Below, one piece after another: positions 25,614 through 33,350 of a DNA stretch of 49,873 nt (its first letter is position 1; every line of letters begins with the position of its first letter). The notes under the pieces are model-generated. The model was given only the letters and a program-made list of their open reading frames with translations. It did not search any database and had not been told where the DNA came from. A program made the translations under genes and the position numbers. The stretch is taken from assembly GCA_947168335.1 (NCBI GenBank), contig CAMVLM010000007.1, forward strand, positions 1 to 49,873. The letters run 5' to 3'. This DNA comes from an uncultured Butyrivibrio sp. Its GTDB lineage: Bacteria > Bacillota > Clostridia > Lachnospirales > Lachnospiraceae.

Positions 25614-27643
25614 TTCTCCTGTGTGAAAGTCACAGCTCTTGTTACGGTGTATTCCTCAGTTGTTCCTTCGTGAACATTGCCATCAGCATCTGTAGTGGTA
25701 GGGCTTGTTGCTGTATACTTGAAAGTTATTACACCTGTTGATGATGAAAGCCCAGTCCTTGTAACCCCTGTTATGGGGAAGGATGCTGTCTCTGTATCAA
25801 GCAATGATGTTCCGTCTGCGGTCACAAATGAAACATGAACACTAATGCCTGATGTATAGTTCTCTCCCTCTGTAGGTGCTTCTATATTACCTGAAAAGCT
25901 GTAGGTTGTAGCAGCAACCGGTCCAATGGATTTCTCCATATTGATCTTGGTTCCCTTGTCAAGCAAAGTACCAACAGGCTGACTCTGTGCAGTTATTACA
26001 TCCACACCATAAGCGTCACTGTTAACATCAACAACCGTACCCTGTACAAGTCCGAGTTCAGCAATCTTGGCAATAGCTTCCTCTACAGACATGCCTACGA
26101 GATTTGGCATCTCAACTTTGCCTGTATCAACAGTTTCTTCTGATGATGCCTCTGAAGCTGAATCAGATGCACTGTCTGAAGCAGAACCGGACTCGTCTGA
26201 AGATGATTTTCCGCCTGTACTTACAGTGATGGTCACCGTAGATCCGCTCTCAGCAAACCTGCCGGCTTCGGGGCTCTGTGCAATAACAGTGTTTTTAGAT
26301 GCTGTACTGCTTGAATCTTCCACTTTGGAAACCTTAAATCCTTTTTCCTCAAGAAGTGATACAGCCTGTGCATAAGAAATATTACCGCTTACCACATCAG
26401 GCACTTCTATTCCATTATTGGCCGAACCGTTATCATCGATTCCGGGAATAGTCTCCGAGTATTCATAGGAATTATTTGAATCTCCAAATAATCCAAGACT
26501 CTTTCCCATAAGGAAGATAATTATGATACCGACAAGTACAGCTGCTATTATGGCCAAAGCTATTGTCAGCTTCTCAATTCTTGAGCCATACATGCCTGAT
26601 TTTCTGTCGTATTCATCCTCATCATCGTCATATCCGTCGCCTCTTCCGATTCCAAGCTCGCCGGATTCACGTCTCTTTTCTTCCTCATAACGTCTCATAA
26701 CATCAGCATTGAGACGCATCTGTTCTGTGTCGGATAAACCGTTTATGCTCTTTGCCTCTGCTTCTGTAGCAACTCTGGTCGCACTCTCCTCATCGGGATC
26801 TACAAGATTTACAAAATCCTCATAGGGAGTAATAAGTGATCTCTTAAGATCATTTATAAGCTCAGCAGCATTCTGATATCTTCTGTCAGGGCTCTTCTGG
26901 CAGCACTTCATGACAATCTTTTCAACACTGATCGGAATATCCTCATTGAATTCCACAGGAGAAGGCAAATCCTCCTGAATGTGTTTTATAGCGATTGCCA
27001 CAGTAGTATCTCCATTGAAAGGAAGTCTGCCTGTGAGCATTTCAAACAATGTAATACCGAGTGAATAAATATCACTCTTGGCATCAGAATATCCACCTCT
27101 TGCCTGTTCAGGTGATGTGTAATGAACTGATCCCATTACATTAGAGGTAATAGTGTTACTGGTGGCAGCTTTTGCAATACCAAAATCCGTAACCTTAACT
27201 TTTCCCTCTTTTGAAATAATAATATTCTGAGGCTTAATATCGCGGTGAATAATGTGGTTATTGTGCGCTGCCTCAAGTCCCATTGCAACCTGTATCGCAA
27301 TGCTGACAGCCTCCTTCACCGTAAGCCTTGATTTCTTCTCAATATATCTCTTAAGAGTTATTCCATCAACAAGCTCCATTACAATATAATGGATACCGTT
27401 CTCATCGCCTACGTCATAAACATTGACAATGTTAGGGTGCATAAGTCCTGCTGCAGCCTGCGCCTCAACTCTGAATTTGGAGACAAAGTTATCATTCTCC
27501 GAAAACTCCTGTTTAAGCACTTTGACCGCTACCGGCCTGTTCAGCTTATGATCTTTCGCTCTATAAACATCAGACATACCGCCGGTTCCTATTTTTTCAA
27601 GGATCTCGTAACGGTCTCCGATCATCATACCAATCTTAATCAT
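25610..27643 (-). CDS. prkC: Membrane Ser/Thr protein kinase with PASTA domains (PrkC/Stk1-type)
   Basis: A 677-residue receptor kinase. The cytoplasmic kinase domain (about residues 10-275) has the Gly loop GTGGMSDVYRA, VKVLK, HRDIKPQNI, DFGIA and SPEQARG. A juxtamembrane linker leads to one membrane helix near residues 360-385. Outside are two PASTA domains, about 413-480 and 513-580 (EVPDVVSG..., EMPNLVGMS...), joined by a Ser/Asp/Glu-rich linker, then a roughly 100-residue Thr-rich beta-type tail. PASTA domains bind peptidoglycan fragments. GGAGG lies 6 bases ahead of the ATG, and the start overlaps prpC (ATGA). Two PASTA units are fewer than the three or four common in relatives. Confidence 0.96.
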   Translation of the reverse strand: MIKIGMMIGDRYEILEKIGTGGMSDVYRAKDHKLNRPVAVKVLKQEFSENDNFVSKFRVEAQAAAGLMHPNIVNVYDVGDENGIHYIVMELVDGITLKRYIEKKSRLTVKEAVSIAIQVAMGLEAAHNNHIIHRDIKPQNIIISKEGKVKVTDFGIAKAATSNTITSNVMGSVHYTSPEQARGGYSDAKSDIYSLGITLFEMLTGRLPFNGDTTVAIAIKHIQEDLPSPVEFNEDIPISVEKIVMKCCQKSPDRRYQNAAELINDLKRSLITPYEDFVNLVDPDEESATRVATEAEAKSINGLSDTEQMRLNADVMRRYEEEKRRESGELGIGRGDGYDDDEDEYDRKSGMYGSRIEKLTIALAIIAAVLVGIIIIFLMGKSLGLFGDSNNSYEYSETIPGIDDNGSANNGIEVPDVVSGNISYAQAVSLLEEKGFKVSKVEDSSSTASKNTVIAQSPEAGRFAESGSTVTITVSTGGKSSSDESGSASDSASDSASEASSEETVDTGKVEMPNLVGMSVEEAIAKIAELGLVQGTVVDVNSDAYGVDVITAQSQPVGTLLDKGTKINMEKSIGPVAATTYSFSGNIEAPTEGENYTSGISVHVSFVTADGTSLLDTETASFPITGVTRTGLSSSTGVITFKYTATSPTTTDADGNVHEGTTEEYTVTRAVTFTQEN

Positions 27644-28383
27644 TCAGCTCCTCCGTCAGCAAAAGGTTCTATCAGGATAACGGCTATGTTGTCCTTACCG
27701 CCATGCTGGTTCGCCATATCCACCAACTTCTGTGCCTTCTCAATAATATCCCTCTGCCCACTTACAATCATACGAATCTCTTCATCCTCGAGCATATTTG
27801 TAAGCCCATCTGAACACATGAGCACAATATCCCCCTTCTCGAGTTCAACATTGAAGAAATCCACATCCACTGTGTCATCTGCTCCGATGGCACGTGTAAT
27901 GATATTTTTCTCTTTATGAGAACGAGCCTCATCCGGATCAAGTCCGCCGGCTCTGACCATCTCCTGGACAAGAGAATGATCTCTGGTGATCTGTTTTATT
28001 GTGTCGCCTATTACGTAAAGTCTGGAATCACCTACATTAGCAACCTGAAGATAACGTCCCATGACAGTTGCCGCAACTACAGTTGTACCCATTCCATATA
28101 AATGCTCATCTTCTGCCGCCTTGGCACGGAGCTTGATGTTCGCTCTTTTGATAGCATTTTCAAGAATGCGTACCGGGTTCTGTTCAAGAGATCGCTCTAT
28201 CTCCTCTACCATTGTATTAACCGTATACTTGGATGCGTAATCCCCGGCATTGTGGCCGCCCATACCATCAGCAACGATAAATACATTGGAAAGATTGCCT
28301 ATGCGTCTCTCGGAGGTGAACACGTAGTCCTGATTCAGTTTTCTTTTCTGACCTACGTCAGTTATGGAAAATGTTTTAAGCAA
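27640..28383 (-). CDS. prpC: PP2C-type Ser/Thr phosphatase PrpC/Stp
   Basis: A 247-residue PPM-family phosphatase that reverses phosphorylation by the kinase encoded next. Metal-binding and family motifs are VGQKRKLNQDYVFTSE near residue 8, VADGMGGHNAGDYAS near residue 37, VANVGDSRLYVIGDTIKQITRDHSLVQEMV near residue 114, IVLMCSDGLTNMLEDEEI near residue 190 and GGKDNIAVILIE near the end. The start is TTG at 28383, supported by GGAGG five bases ahead; there is no competing ATG. It overlaps prkC by four bases. An extended -10 promoter lies about 55 bases upstream. Confidence 0.96.
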   Translation of the reverse strand: MLKTFSITDVGQKRKLNQDYVFTSERRIGNLSNVFIVADGMGGHNAGDYASKYTVNTMVEEIERSLEQNPVRILENAIKRANIKLRAKAAEDEHLYGMGTTVVAATVMGRYLQVANVGDSRLYVIGDTIKQITRDHSLVQEMVRAGGLDPDEARSHKEKNIITRAIGADDTVDVDFFNVELEKGDIVLMCSDGLTNMLEDEEIRMIVSGQRDIIEKAQKLVDMANQHGGKDNIAVILIEPFADGGAE

Positions 28384-28437
28384 TGATGCCTCCGATTAGT
28401 TTTCATTTGGTGAAAAAGTAATATACACCAATAATCA

Positions 28438-28466
28438 AATATAGCATATATACCATATTTTTACAA
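28438..28466 (-). promoter_or_regulatory. prpC-prkC-rsgA promoter
   Basis: On the minus strand TTGTAA and TATATT are 17 bases apart, and TGC directly precedes the -10 (extended -10). Confidence 0.72.
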
Positions 28467-28502
28467 ATAAAACGCCGGACACGGCTTATTACCATATCCG
28501 GC
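28466..28502 (-). terminator. Terminator after the M42 peptidase gene
   Basis: On the minus strand GCCGGATATGG pairs with CCGTGTCCGGC around a short loop, followed by GTTTTATTTG. It lies 17 bases after the stop codon and just before the prpC promoter. Confidence 0.85.
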
Positions 28503-28518
28503 ATAAATACTACTGCTA

Positions 28519-29553
28519 TCAGGAAACATATTCCGCAAGAAGCTTATATGTACTTTTTATTGCATCAATATGAGTTCTCTCATATCCGTGACTTGCTCTG
28601 ACACCGGGTCCGATTGCTCCGTGTCTGATATCAAAACCTGCAACAAGCGCAGGATCTGCGTCTGTTCCATAATGAGGAGTAAATATATCAGGAACATAAT
28701 CAGCACCGGACTTCTTTGCAGCCTCCTCCAGTTCTCTTATCATATCAAGATTGTAAGGGAATCTGCTGTCCTTGCAGAACACTGAAACCTTGCGTTCGCT
28801 ACTTGTCTGTTCAGGTCCGATACAAGCGATATCAATCGCAAGGAAATCTTTAACATCTTCAGGTATCATGGAACCACCGTGTCCGATTTCCTCATAGAAA
28901 GAAATATAAACATATACTTTACGACTTAAGGTAAGCTTCTTTTCCTGAACATCATGCATCAGCTCCATGAGGACAGCAACCAAAGCCTTATCATCTATAT
29001 AATGAGATTTAATGTATCCATTTGAAACAGTGAATCTGGGATCCATGGCAATATAATCACCTATCTCGATTCCAAGTTTTCTGACATCCTCAGCTGATTT
29101 CACATCCTCATCAAGAACAACAAAGGAATTTGTCTCAAAACATGCTACCTCTTTATCAAGCTCATCCTCTGTTACGTGCACGGAAGCATTCTTTCTCTGA
29201 ACTGTTCCTGTAATAACTTTTCCCGAACGTGTATGAACTCTTACATTCTCCCTTTCAGTATGATACGCATAAAGTCCGCCAACTTTGCATACCTTGATTG
29301 TTCCATCATCATTTATGTGACGAACCATCATACCAATGGTATCTCCGTGTGCAGTAATAAGCAAAGGATTGCCCTCTCCGCCTATCTCAGCAATAATACC
29401 ACCCTTATGCAAAGTGGTTGTTTTAAAGCCCATTTTCCCAATTTCTTTTACCAAATAATCCTGAAGCTCATGATACTGCCCTGTAACTGAATCAATAGAT
29501 AACTCTTTTTCAAGTTCCTGAAGATAACGTTTTTCATTAATTTCGTAACTCAT
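28519..29553 (-). CDS. M42 family metallopeptidase (FrvX/aminopeptidase-like)
   Basis: A protein of about 344 residues of the M42 group, cytosolic two-metal aminopeptidases that form large tetrahedral shells. The metal-site segments are visible: LLITAHGDTIGMMV near residue 63 (His-x-Asp), SHYIDDKALVAVLMELM near residue 180 (Asp), YISFYEEIGHGGS near residue 213 (Glu pair), DIACIGPEQ near 234 and the last ligand near PHYGTDADPALVAG around 290. I start it at 29553 (MSYEINEKRY); the ribosome binding site there is only AAAGAAG. The track ORF adds 32 residues that include the promoter. It likely trims peptides, perhaps from the importer at the left end. Confidence 0.85.
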   Translation of the reverse strand: MSYEINEKRYLQELEKELSIDSVTGQYHELQDYLVKEIGKMGFKTTTLHKGGIIAEIGGEGNPLLITAHGDTIGMMVRHINDDGTIKVCKVGGLYAYHTERENVRVHTRSGKVITGTVQRKNASVHVTEDELDKEVACFETNSFVVLDEDVKSAEDVRKLGIEIGDYIAMDPRFTVSNGYIKSHYIDDKALVAVLMELMHDVQEKKLTLSRKVYVYISFYEEIGHGGSMIPEDVKDFLAIDIACIGPEQTSSERKVSVFCKDSRFPYNLDMIRELEEAAKKSGADYVPDIFTPHYGTDADPALVAGFDIRHGAIGPGVRASHGYERTHIDAIKSTYKLLAEYVS

Positions 29554-29619
29554 TTGAACACTTCTTTCTTTTATATTTTTCTGACCATGATATATTTTCC
29601 ACGATCCATTTTTCATTTC

Positions 29620-29649
29620 ATGATAGCATAGGATAACGACTTCTTTCAA
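29620..29649 (-). promoter_or_regulatory. Promoter of the M42 peptidase gene
   Basis: On the minus strand TTGAAA and TATCAT are 18 bases apart, with TGC ahead of the -10 (extended -10). Confidence 0.65.
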
Positions 29650-29727
29650 TTATCCCCAGCTTATTCCTATATCCCCGGATACATTTTCGCGTTTTAAAAT
29701 TTTTTCAAAAAATATCAAAAAATAATG

Positions 29728-29756
29728 TTGACAACATCCTTCTATCGAGATATACT
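29728..29756 (+). promoter_or_regulatory. tRNA-Met promoter
   Basis: TTGACA and TATACT are 17 bases apart, about 40 bases ahead of the tRNA. This is near consensus, as expected of a stable RNA gene. Confidence 0.88.
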
Positions 29757-29795
29757 ATCCAAGTCGGTCGACGAAAGACAGACACATAAAGATAT

Positions 29796-29869
29796 GGCGA
29801 GATAGCTCAGTTGGCTAGAGCACGCGGTTCATACCCGCGGTGTCGAGGGTTCGAATCCCCCTCTCGCTA
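29796..29869 (+). tRNA. tRNA-Met (CAT), probably the elongator
   Basis: All four arms pair: acceptor GGCGAGA/TCTCGCT (first pair G-U), D-arm GCTCAGTTGGCTAGAGC, anticodon stem GCGGT..ACCCGC with loop TTCATAC (anticodon CAT), and T-arm GAGGGTTCGAATCCCCC. CCA is not encoded. The initiator is excluded because the acceptor and anticodon stem lack its marks; tRNA-Ile2 with the same anticodon is a weaker alternative. Confidence 0.95.
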
Positions 29870-29872
29870 CTA

Positions 29873-29912
29873 AAAAGAAGTTGTGTACTTTAGTACATGA
29901 CTTCTTTTTTAT
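29873..29912 (+). terminator. tRNA-Met terminator
   Basis: AGAAGT..TGTACT pairs with AGTACA..ACTTCT around a short loop, followed by TTTTTT, directly after the tRNA. Confidence 0.88.
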
Positions 29913-29927
29913 TTCGAATATGTTGTT

Positions 29928-30046
29928 GATTTGAACCCGAGCCACTGCGGGCGCAGTGGTGAAGGTGCAAATCGTCCGGAAGGTGCTGCTTGTCCTGGGT
30001 TGCTGCTTGTCCTGGGGACAAGCGTTCAGCAACGACCGGAGCGAAG
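29928..30046 (+). other. GC-rich, highly structured element after tRNA-Met
   Basis: Two composite hairpins can be drawn. The first is closed by GATTTG/CAAATC and holds the perfect stem CCACTGC-GGGC-GCAGTGG. The second is closed by CCGG/CCGG and holds TTGCTG..CTTGTCC with GGACAAG..CAGCAA. A 16-base unit, TGCTGCTTGTCCTGGG, is repeated in tandem at 29984 and 30001. No ORF is convincing. It could be a repeated palindromic element or a structured RNA. Confidence 0.5.
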
Positions 30047-30052
30047 CGTAGA

Positions 30053-30074
30053 TCGAATTTCCCTCTCACTACTA
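30053..30074 (+). repeat. Degenerate copy of the tRNA-Met 3' end
   Basis: TCGAATTTCCCTCTCACTACTA matches the tRNA-Met 3' end and following bases (29851-29872) at 19 of 22 positions, 202 bases downstream. Such copies mark integration sites of mobile elements or small duplications. Confidence 0.6.
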
Positions 30075-30444
30075 TTATTATTTATAAATATTTGATACCC
30101 TGCTCTTCCACTTCTACTTTACAAATAAATCCATCATTTCAAAAAAATGTAATAGAATTCAATGTATTTATCCACTCATTCCAATATGTTTTGCAACCAA
30201 TCTCATCTCTACAAAAATATGTAATACATTTTCCTCAAATAAATATTACATTTTTTGCACAAATCATTCTCCCGGAGAAACATATATCCTTTTCACACTG
30301 ATATCCATATAAAAGTATTACATTTTTTCAAAATGATCCCCACAATAACATAATCTCCGCAAAGACATGATTCTCAAAACCATAATTCCTGTAAATCCAT
30401 ACTTCCCGGAAATAATGATTCTCAAAAACAAAACGCCCCATAAG
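30075..30444. other. AT-rich gap with dispersed short repeats
   Basis: No gene is seen. The motif ATGTAATA next to a run of A occurs twice on the plus strand (about 30148 and 30219) and twice inverted (about 30244 and 30316). ATGATTCTCAAAA occurs at about 30367 and 30415, 48 bases apart. None of these corresponds to a feature I can name. Confidence 0.45.
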
Positions 30445-30475
30445 CAAAAACAACGGAGCAGAAATCCTGCTCCGT
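30445..30475 (-). terminator. Terminator of argS
   Basis: On the minus strand ACGGAGCAG and CTGCTCCGT form a perfect 9-bp stem with a 5-base loop, followed by TGTTTTTGC. It lies 180 bases after the argS stop; the tandem repeats at 30483-30624 fall in between. Confidence 0.88.
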
Positions 30476-30482
30476 CATCCAA

Positions 30483-30624
30483 ATCAATATAAAACTAACT
30501 ATTATTCAAGCCAAATAAATCAGTAAAAATCAACTATTATCCAAGCCAAATAAATCAGTATAACCTAACAATTATTCAAGCTATATAAATCAATATAACT
30601 CCAGCAATTATTCAAGCTATATAA
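30483..30624. repeat. Four imperfect tandem repeats of 35-36 bp in the argS 3' untranslated region
   Basis: The units start ATCA[AG]TA and end TTATTCAAGC..ATAA (lengths 36, 35, 35, 36). Units 1 and 2 end in GCCAAATAA, units 3 and 4 in GCTATATAA. They are adjacent with no spacers, so this is a minisatellite and not a CRISPR array. Confidence 0.85.
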
Positions 30625-30655
30625 GCCCCTATAATAAGTATTTACCAAATACGAA

Positions 30656-32425
30656 TTACATTCTGTCCGGTGCACTGAATCCAAGAAGATCAATACCTGT
30701 TTCAAGCACTTTAAGTGTCACATTCAAAAGTGCAATATATCCGCTCTTCTTCTGCTCATCAGGTTCAGACAGAATCTTTGTTGAGTGATAGAAGCTGTTA
30801 AGAGCATTTGAAAGTTCATAAATATATGCACAGATTCTGTTGGGCATAAGATCTCTTGCTGCACTCTCAATGCTGTCAGCAAAACGTGTAATAAGCAGCA
30901 TCAGATTCTTTTCATCAGCAGATTCTGCATTTCTGAGAAGTGCATCCTTAACACTGCCGCCTTCCTTCTCGTAACGGGAAAGAATAGACTTAATTCTAAC
31001 CATTGTGTAAAGAATGTACGGGCCTGTATCACCTTCAAAAGATGTGAACTTATCAATATCAAAGATATAGTCCTTGGAAGGCTGGTTTGAAAGGTCACCA
31101 TATTTGATAGCAGCAAGCGCTACCTTGTGTGCTGTGTTCTTAGCCTCAGCATCATCTATTTCCTGATTACCCTCTTTAATGCGGTTGTACATCTGATCAT
31201 CAATTTCAGCAATGAGCTTTTCAAGACGCATTACGCCGCCTTCCCTTGTCTTGAAAGGCTTGCCGTCTTTACCGTTCATTGTGCCGAAGCCAACGAAATG
31301 AAGCTCTGTCTCAGGCAGCACCAGCTTTGTCTTTCTTGCGCAACGGAATACCTGAGTGAAATATAATTCCTGACGCTTATCAACGACATAAATAAGTCCG
31401 TCGGGTTTAAACTCTTCCATTCTCTGCTGAATTGTAGCAAGATCGGTTGTATTGTAAAGAGAAGCTCCGTCTGACTTAAGGATCATGCATGGCGGAATTT
31501 CCTTTGTATCTGTTTCTTCAGCAACGTCAACAACAAGTGCACCCTGGCTCTCATGCGCATAACCATGCTGCTTCATGTAATCAACCATTCCGGGAATAAC
31601 TTCATGAACGTCTGACTCACCTCTCCAAAGATCGAAATCAACATTCAGATTCTTGTAATTTTTCTTAAGGTCGTTAACAGATACATTCAGTATATGATGC
31701 CACAAAGCACGATATCCCTTATCGCCATCCTGAAGAAGCTTGGTTGCCTCCATAGCCTCAGCCTTGAACGCTTCATCTTCCTTGGATTTTGCACTTGCAG
31801 CAGGATAGATTTCCTCAAGCTCACTAATTGTAAAAGGAGCTTCCTTGGGGTACTGTCCTGTATGATTTTTATCAAAATAAGGAAGATCAGGCTGACGCTT
31901 TTTGAGCTCAGTAATGATAAGTCCCATCTGAAGTCCCCAGTCACCAAGATGAATATCACCGGTAACCTTGTATCCGGCATACTTGAGAATTCTCTTCAAA
32001 CTCTCTCCGATAACTGCAGAACGAAGATGACCAACATGAAGAGGCTTTGCAACGTTAGGTCCGCCGTAATCAATCATGAAATTAGGCGCATGCATAGGAG
32101 TCTGAAGTCCGAAATGATGCTCGTGAAGCATTTTTACAATATAGCTTCTTACGAACTCCTCACTGACTTTAAGATTCAAAAAGCCGGGTTTAACAGACTC
32201 TACTGATGAAAAAATCTCGCTGCCTTCAAGCTTTGCTGCAACTTCATCAGCAATCATAAAAGGAGCTTTGCCATATTTCTTGGCTCCTGCCATAGCACCA
32301 TTGCACTGATACTCGCAAAGATCAGGTCTGTTGGAAAGTGTAGCCTTACCAAGCTCTGCATCATAACCTGCTGCCTCAAACGCAGCTGATACTTCTTTTG
32401 AAATTAAATCTAAAATCTTTTCCAA
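30656..32425 (-). CDS. argS: Arginyl-tRNA synthetase
   Basis: ArgRS charges tRNA-Arg in the cytoplasm. The 589-residue class I enzyme has an N-terminal additional domain that recognises the tRNA D-loop, the HIGH signature as HVGH in GPNVAKPLHVGHLRSAVIG near residue 128, and DGKPFKTREGGVMRLEKLI near residue 395 in place of KMSKS, as is common for ArgRS. The C-terminal DALR anticodon-binding domain starts near residue 460 (FTSFEGDTGPYILYTMVRIKSIL) and ends with ETGIDLLGFSAPDRM. AAGGA lies ahead of the ATG. It follows queH by 77 bases. Confidence 0.98.
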   Translation of the reverse strand: MEKILDLISKEVSAAFEAAGYDAELGKATLSNRPDLCEYQCNGAMAGAKKYGKAPFMIADEVAAKLEGSEIFSSVESVKPGFLNLKVSEEFVRSYIVKMLHEHHFGLQTPMHAPNFMIDYGGPNVAKPLHVGHLRSAVIGESLKRILKYAGYKVTGDIHLGDWGLQMGLIITELKKRQPDLPYFDKNHTGQYPKEAPFTISELEEIYPAASAKSKEDEAFKAEAMEATKLLQDGDKGYRALWHHILNVSVNDLKKNYKNLNVDFDLWRGESDVHEVIPGMVDYMKQHGYAHESQGALVVDVAEETDTKEIPPCMILKSDGASLYNTTDLATIQQRMEEFKPDGLIYVVDKRQELYFTQVFRCARKTKLVLPETELHFVGFGTMNGKDGKPFKTREGGVMRLEKLIAEIDDQMYNRIKEGNQEIDDAEAKNTAHKVALAAIKYGDLSNQPSKDYIFDIDKFTSFEGDTGPYILYTMVRIKSILSRYEKEGGSVKDALLRNAESADEKNLMLLITRFADSIESAARDLMPNRICAYIYELSNALNSFYHSTKILSEPDEQKKSGYIALLNVTLKVLETGIDLLGFSAPDRM

Positions 32426-32502
32426 AGTTGTGTCCTTCCTTATTATTAATCCAATAATCTTTTAGCATTTTAACACACTTATAAAGAAAGTGTTAGCGCA
32501 TA

Positions 32503-33207
32503 TTATTCCTGCATATCTTTTGCCGCCAGATCAGCCTTTTCTTTTTCCCTCTGAAGCCTTGAAAACTCACAGCCGCAAAAGTCCTGTCTATAAAGATCAA
32601 ACATATGTGACAACTCTATTGACCTTTTATATCCCTCTTTTTTCTTAAAATCGGACGGTAAAAAGCTCACACCGTACTTATTACCCATTTCGTCACCGAT
32701 ACGATTGAGCCTCTCCGCATCTTTTAATGGTGATATTGTAAGTGTTGTCGTAAAAAATTCAAATCCATTCTCTTTGGCAATTCTGGCCGATTCCTCAAGT
32801 CTCAGCTCGAAGCATCTGGTGCATCTGTCTCCACCTTCAGAACAATTTTCCAATCCTCTGACCGCATTCAGATAATCAGAGACAATGTAATCTCCTTCTA
32901 TTATCTCAATTTTTCTTGCTGATGCATCAGAATTCATACCTTCAAAATTCTCAGTTTCAACCTGCTTGTTGTACTCAGCTATGAGTCGTTTTTCCTCTTC
33001 AACTCTTTTTCTGTACTCAGGCTCGTTCATGATATTGGGATTATAATAAAAAACCGTTATATCAAAATACTGCCTCAGATATTCAAGGCAATAGGACGAG
33101 CAAGGCGCACAGCAGGCGTGCAACAAAAGCGAAGGATATCTGCCTTCCTTCTGAAAGCAATCTATTTTCTTTTCAAGTTCTTTTGCATAATTTACTTTAT
33201 TACTCAT
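32503..33207 (-). CDS. queH: Epoxyqueuosine reductase QueH
   Basis: QueH (formerly DUF208) does the last step of queuosine synthesis in tRNA, reducing epoxyqueuosine without the cobalamin used by QueG. The 234-residue protein has the paired Cys of the family, LLHACCAPCSSYCLEYL near residue 25, CSEGGDRCTRCFELRLEESA near residue 125, TTTLTISPLKDAERLNRIG near residue 148 and DFCGCEFS near residue 210, which together supply ligands for the Fe-S cluster. The ATG at 33207 has no ribosome binding site, and the -10 box ends 8 bases ahead, so the mRNA looks leaderless. It is divergent from a GNAT gene. Confidence 0.95.
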   Translation of the reverse strand: MSNKVNYAKELEKKIDCFQKEGRYPSLLLHACCAPCSSYCLEYLRQYFDITVFYYNPNIMNEPEYRKRVEEEKRLIAEYNKQVETENFEGMNSDASARKIEIIEGDYIVSDYLNAVRGLENCSEGGDRCTRCFELRLEESARIAKENGFEFFTTTLTISPLKDAERLNRIGDEMGNKYGVSFLPSDFKKKEGYKRSIELSHMFDLYRQDFCGCEFSRLQREKEKADLAAKDMQE

Positions 33208-33215
33208 AATGCGCT

Positions 33216-33224
33216 ATTATAACA
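33216..33224 (-). promoter_or_regulatory. queH promoter, extended -10 set for a leaderless mRNA
   Basis: On the minus strand TGTTATAAT is a perfect extended -10 box; the -35 is weak. Only 8 bases separate the -10 from the queH ATG, so transcription would start at or one to two bases ahead of it. Confidence 0.7.
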
Positions 33225-33270
33225 TAAGTGAGTCAGCATTTAATCACGTAATTATTTCGGTACTGATACA

Positions 33271-33302
33271 TATGGATTTTCAAATAAATCCATAGCTATA
33301 AT
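33271..33302 (+). promoter_or_regulatory. GNAT gene promoter with a palindromic operator
   Basis: A perfect 9-bp inverted repeat, TATGGATTT-TCAAAT-AAATCCATA (33271-33294), ends two bases before a TATAAT -10 box (33297-33302). The palindrome covers the spacer and -35 region, the usual place for a repressor site. Confidence 0.6.
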
Positions 33303-33350
33303 CATATCGCTTAATAACAACGAATCACTCAGTGCAAACAGGAGGAAAAA

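Noticed and set aside
29829-30032. 67-codon minus-strand ORF ending ARGGFEPSTPRV
   Set aside because: This is the well-known false ORF antisense to a tRNA and its flank.
30483-30624. Four regular repeats that might be a short CRISPR array
   Set aside because: Units are adjacent with no unique spacers, differ from each other, and no cas gene is near. It is a minisatellite.
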